DNA of 9,004 bases from CAYINU01 sp964364855 (GTDB lineage Bacteria > Margulisbacteria > Marinamargulisbacteria > CAYINU01), in the NCBI GenBank assembly GCA_964364855.1, contig CAYINU010000071.1:1-9004 (forward strand), in the 5' to 3' direction. The stretch's first letter is position 1. Each line of letters opens with the position of its first letter. The position numbers and the translations under genes are program-made. Below, one piece after another: positions 5,994 to 9,004 of the stretch. The notes under the pieces were generated by a model, which was not told the DNA's origin, made no database searches, and was given only the letters and a program-made list of their open reading frames with translations.

Positions 5994-7447
5994 TGCAGAC
6001 GGCGATGTTGTTCATCTTGGGTTGGCCGTTGATGGCCGCAGTGGGTCTTTATGTTTTTCGGCGGTCTGAGCGAACCGTGCGGGCCATGGCCCTGATGGCG
6101 GTTGGGCTGGAATTGGCGGCTGTGCTGGCCATGTCTTTGCCACTCTTGGCGTTTCCGGGCGTATCGGTGGGTTTTTCTGCGTCATGGATACCCGCAGTGG
6201 GTGCCCGATTTGATCTGGCCTGGGACGGTCTCACGGCTCTGATGTGTGGGATGACTGCGGCAGTGTCTATGGTTGTCGTGTTGGTATCTCCCCGCTGGAC
6301 GGGAAAAAATGCAACCGGGTTTTGTGCTGCTGTCTTGGTTATGGTGGCGGCGCTGATGGGTGTGTTTTTGGCCCGCGACGGCCTATTGTTTTATGTGTTC
6401 TGGGAATTGGCCTTGGTACCTGCCTACGTTATGGTGTTGGGTTGGGGTGGCGAAAATAAGTCCGGGGTTGCCCTTCGGTTTTTTGTCTACATGATGGCGG
6501 GCAGCTTGTTGATGTTACTGTCTTTGATGGCCCTGTATTTTCTGAGTCCCGCGCCACATACCTTTAATATAGTTGCGTTTGCCAGCGCCCAATTGCCGGT
6601 TTCACTTCAACACTGGATATTCTGGGGATTTTTGCTGGCGTTCTTGATTAAGACGCCGTTGGTGCCCTTTCATACTTGGCAACCCGATACCTATCGGACC
6701 ACCTCTTTTCCTACCACGATGTTGTTGGCAGGGCTGCTCTCCAAAATGGGATTGTATGGGTTTTACAGGCTGCTGCTGCCTGTCACGCCCGATGCTGCTG
6801 CGATTTGGGCGCCTTGGATCGTAATCCTAGGGGTTTTGGGGGCAGTGTATGCCGCGTCCGTGGCCTTGGTCCAGACGGATATACGCCGTTTGGCGGCCTA
6901 TTCCTCGGTCTCTCATTTGAGTCTGGTTGTAGCTGGGTTGTTTTCCCTCACGGCGGTAGGTCTGCAGGGTGGGGTGATCCAAATTCTGTCTCATGCCATA
7001 AATAGTGTGGGATTGTTTTTGGTGTTGGGACTACTGGTTGCCTGGGCAGGTACCGAAACCCTGTCCGATTTGGGAGGATGGGCGAAGGCTAATCGGTGGT
7101 TTACGGCCGGGTTTTTGGTGGTCGTATTGGGCAGCATCGCCCTGCCGCTCACCAACGGGTTTGTGGGCGAATTTTTAATCTTGATGGGTGTGATGAATCG
7201 CTCTTTGTTGCTGGCCGGTGTTGCCGGGCTAACCGTCGTGCTGGGGGCCTGGTATATGCTCCGGTTGTATCACGACGCCATGCTTGGACCCGCTAAGCCG
7301 GCTCATGAGGTGACTTGGTCGGGGGCGGAAAAGCTGGCTCTAGGACTAATTTGTGTGTTGATTTTTGCCATCGGGATTTTCCCGAGTCCGATTTTGCGGC
7401 TTAGCGCACCAGTTGTTTCACAGATCCTGGTCAGGACGGGACTCTGA
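5993..7447 (+). CDS. nuoM: NADH-quinone oxidoreductase subunit M
   Basis: This is the middle antiporter-like proton pump. It has 484 residues and about 14 hydrophobic segments, a normal size. Key residues are present: Glu138 in FWELALVPAYVMV, Lys220 in IKTPLVPFHTWQPD, Lys251 in LLSKMGLYGFYR, His334 in ILSHAINSVG and Glu393 in GFVGEFLIL. The loop after Lys220 reads WQPDTYRTTSFPTTMLLAG. Many NuoM proteins have a WLPDAH..APT type sequence here and, as I recall, Bacteroidota-type proteins have WQPDTY..APT, so the usual Ala-Pro-Thr is altered in this protein. The start ATG overlaps the nuoL stop (TAATG) with only a weak ribosome site, which suggests translational coupling. The stop overlaps nuoN. 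Confidence 0.97.
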   Translation: MQTAMLFILGWPLMAAVGLYVFRRSERTVRAMALMAVGLELAAVLAMSLPLLAFPGVSVGFSASWIPAVGARFDLAWDGLTALMCGMTAAVSMVVVLVSPRWTGKNATGFCAAVLVMVAALMGVFLARDGLLFYVFWELALVPAYVMVLGWGGENKSGVALRFFVYMMAGSLLMLLSLMALYFLSPAPHTFNIVAFASAQLPVSLQHWIFWGFLLAFLIKTPLVPFHTWQPDTYRTTSFPTTMLLAGLLSKMGLYGFYRLLLPVTPDAAAIWAPWIVILGVLGAVYAASVALVQTDIRRLAAYSSVSHLSLVVAGLFSLTAVGLQGGVIQILSHAINSVGLFLVLGLLVAWAGTETLSDLGGWAKANRWFTAGFLVVVLGSIALPLTNGFVGEFLILMGVMNRSLLLAGVAGLTVVLGAWYMLRLYHDAMLGPAKPAHEVTWSGAEKLALGLICVLIFAIGIFPSPILRLSAPVVSQILVRTGL

Positions 7448-8823
7448 TGATCGCGGTTGTGCTGTTACTTGCAATGGCGGTTGTGGCGATGTTTGGTGAT
7501 CTTTTTCCTTGGCGGCGCACGAGCCAGGTGTTGGTATTTTTGGGATTGCCTGTTGCCGCCCTGGCATGCCTACGCTCCGGGTTGCCGTTTCCGGGCGATA
7601 TGCTGGTCATGGATGGCTATGCCCGAGCCTTTTCGGCACTCACCGTTGTGCTCACGGCTATTGTATTTTGGGTGATTTATGCGATGCCTGAGCGGGGAAG
7701 GTATTGGGTTCATTCCCATATCGCATTGATTTTGTTTTCGGCGATAGGGGCCTTGCTGATGGTGTCAGCGACCCATCTGGTGACACTGTTTTTGGGCATC
7801 GAATTGCTTTCTATTCCGCTTTACGTGCTGGCTGTATCCCGCAAAACAGACCGGCTATCCCAAGAGGCAGGGCTTAAATATTTTGTTATGGGCGCCTTTA
7901 CCAGTGGTATTTTGTTGTTTGGGATGGCGTTGCTTTATGCCGCTACGGGGCAGCTGTATCTCTCTGCGATCGTCTCAGTTGTGATGCAATACGGGGTTTC
8001 GGCCTCTTTTCTGGCAGGAGCAGGGATGGTGCTGGCAGGCTTGTTTTTCAAGGTCGGATTGGTGCCTTTCCATTTTTGGATACCGGACGTATATGACGGG
8101 ACGCCGACCCCCCACGTGACCTGGATGAGCGCTGTGGCGAAAGTGGCCGCAATGGCAACTCTATTTCGTGTGGTCGCGGGCTATTTTGGCGAGCTGTTCC
8201 CCTTTTGGCATGTTGTTGCTTGGGTTGTGGTGGTGCTGACTCTGATCGTCTCAAATATGGTGGCCCTGGCCCAAGGGTCTATTAAGCGAATGTTGGCCTA
8301 TTCTAGCATTGCCCAGGCTGGCTTTATGGCCATGCTGTTGTTGGCCCCAGGCAGTCCCTATCCGGCCGTGATTTTTTATTATGGCTTGGCCTATACTTTG
8401 TCCTTGGCCAGCGTGTTTTTTGTGCTGGTTACCATCGAAGATGTCATAGACACCGAAAATCCGTTCTACCGATTGACCGGGCTGGCGTTTCGTAACCGCT
8501 TGCTGGCCATACTGCTGGCCGTGGGGCTGTTTTCCCTGTCCGGGGTACCGCCACTCGCTGGATTTTTTGCCAAATACCTGGTTCTGGCCACTGTTTTATT
8601 GGCGGGTCGCATCGGTATGGTGCTATTGGCGGTGGCGATGTCCGTGGTGGGTCTGGTGTATTACTTGCGCTGGATTCCGGTGCTTTGGACATCCGGGGAC
8701 TATCCGTCCATTTCGTTAAATGGGATCCAAAAAGCAACAGCCATTTTCCTTATTGTACTTCTGGTTGCAACGGGGTTATTCCCCGGTACCTGGTTGAATT
8801 TGCTGGGGCTGTTTTTCCGCTAA
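7447..8823 (+). CDS. nuoN: NADH-quinone oxidoreductase subunit N
   Basis: This is the antiporter-like proton pump closest to NuoK. It has 458 residues, slightly shorter than the 485 of E. coli, with all core segments present. Glu119 lies in FLGIELLSIPLYVLA, Lys202 in LFFKVGLVPFHFWIPDVYDG, Lys232 in AVAKVAAM and Lys376 in PPLAGFFAKYLVLA. The motif IKRMLAYSSIAQAGF (279-293) is characteristic of the family. The start overlaps the nuoM stop as TGATG; AGGA at 7433-7436, 10 bases upstream, is a plausible ribosome site. It is the last nuo gene and no clear intrinsic terminator follows, so readthrough into the next gene is possible. Confidence 0.97.
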   Translation: MIAVVLLLAMAVVAMFGDLFPWRRTSQVLVFLGLPVAALACLRSGLPFPGDMLVMDGYARAFSALTVVLTAIVFWVIYAMPERGRYWVHSHIALILFSAIGALLMVSATHLVTLFLGIELLSIPLYVLAVSRKTDRLSQEAGLKYFVMGAFTSGILLFGMALLYAATGQLYLSAIVSVVMQYGVSASFLAGAGMVLAGLFFKVGLVPFHFWIPDVYDGTPTPHVTWMSAVAKVAAMATLFRVVAGYFGELFPFWHVVAWVVVVLTLIVSNMVALAQGSIKRMLAYSSIAQAGFMAMLLLAPGSPYPAVIFYYGLAYTLSLASVFFVLVTIEDVIDTENPFYRLTGLAFRNRLLAILLAVGLFSLSGVPPLAGFFAKYLVLATVLLAGRIGMVLLAVAMSVVGLVYYLRWIPVLWTSGDYPSISLNGIQKATAIFLIVLLVATGLFPGTWLNLLGLFFR

Positions 8824-8908
8824 GTTACCACGGGTTTCTTGACTTTGATTTCCGATTCTGCCAGGCTGCAGATGGTATTCCGTAATGCTTAGGCCGCGGT
8901 GAGAAGGA

Positions 8909-8914
8909 AAGGAG
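8909..8914 (+). promoter_or_regulatory. Strong ribosome binding site of the downstream small membrane gene
   Basis: AAGGAG lies 7 bases before the ATG at 8922, within GGAAAGGAGAT. It is the best Shine-Dalgarno match in the window and sets the start of the partial gene. Confidence 0.75.
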
Positions 8915-8921
8915 ATATCCC

Positions 8922-9004
8922 ATGCTTTGGACCCTTGCGATTATTCTTTTTATTATGTGGCTGGCGGGGTTAATTACCTCGTATACCTTTAAGGGGTATA
9001 TTCA
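8922..9004 (+). CDS. Small membrane protein, lmo0937/DUF5670-like, N-terminal part (3' end outside window)
   Basis: The frame from ATG 8922 is open to the end of the window and reads MLWTLAIILFIMWLAGL, then ITSYTFKGYI with His as the likely 28th residue. A first hydrophobic helix (residues 2-17) followed by a G/T/Y/F-rich turn and a second helix beginning at the edge is the pattern of the roughly 50-residue lmo0937 (DUF5670) family, recognised from memory by the MLWT start and Y-T-x-G-G-x-I-H-like turn. Here Lys-Gly replaces Gly-Gly. The function of the family is not established; members are often noted in stress-responsive contexts, which is general recall and not shown here. It lies 98 bases after nuoN on the same strand and may be read through from it or have its own promoter. 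Confidence 0.7.
   Translation, partial: MLWTLAIILFIMWLAGLITSYTFKGYI

Noticed and set aside
8839..8886. Sigma-70-like promoter (TTGACT at 8839-8844) for the downstream small gene
   Set aside because: No convincing -10 box lies 16-18 bases downstream; TATTCC and TAATGC are too far away. A promoter may exist but I cannot support one.
8824..8921. Terminator after nuoN
   Set aside because: I found only short partial palindromes (such as CCGCGG at 8894-8899) and no stem with a following T-run.

Overview
The window is almost entirely the distal part of a bacterial nuo operon, encoding respiratory complex I (proton-pumping NADH:quinone oxidoreductase), all on the + strand. In order it holds the 3' end of nuoF, then nuoG, nuoH, nuoI, nuoJ, nuoK, nuoL, nuoM and nuoN complete, and last the first 27-28 codons of a small membrane protein of the lmo0937/DUF5670 type. 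The gene order is the standard one. nuoA-E and the 5' part of nuoF must lie upstream of the window. I see no promoter, rRNA, tRNA, CRISPR array, transposase gene or convincing terminator.

Layout: 1-599 is the C-terminal part of NuoF with the N3 cluster motif. 600-773 is the only sizeable gap inside the operon. 774-8823 holds the remaining nuo genes, and from nuoH to nuoN they are packed with 1-4 base overlaps or a 4-base gap. 8824-8921 is a short spacer, followed by the small membrane gene behind a strong Shine-Dalgarno. Together the proteins make the NADH/Fe-S electron path (NuoF, G, I), the quinone-site subunit (NuoH) and the membrane proton-pumping arm (NuoJ, K, L, M, N), with the key Glu, Lys and His residues in place.

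The most unusual part is 597-772. It is a 176-bp element without a transposase gene, bounded by perfect 21-bp inverted repeats and filled with four consecutive hairpins. It sits exactly between the nuoF stop and the nuoG start. Removing it with one copy of the flanking TA rebuilds the junction GCA-TAA-ATG, which matches the tight spacing elsewhere in the operon. This points to a MITE-like insertion into a TA target. The two hairpin pairs in its two halves are inverted copies of each other and differ inside the stems only by compensated pairs. The right terminal repeat also supplies a near-consensus ribosome binding site for nuoG.

The second unusual feature is a short NuoG of 315 residues. It has the N-terminal Fe-S domains and a C-terminal four-cysteine module but no large molybdopterin-oxidoreductase-like domain. 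From memory, short NuoG, a NuoM with WQPDTY instead of the usual WLPDAH, and NuoH with PECEAELVGGYHTEYSS recall complex I of Bacteroidota and relatives (FCB group). Verrucomicrobiota-type bacteria are an alternative. The moderate G+C and visible Shine-Dalgarno sequences do not settle it, so taxonomy stays tentative.
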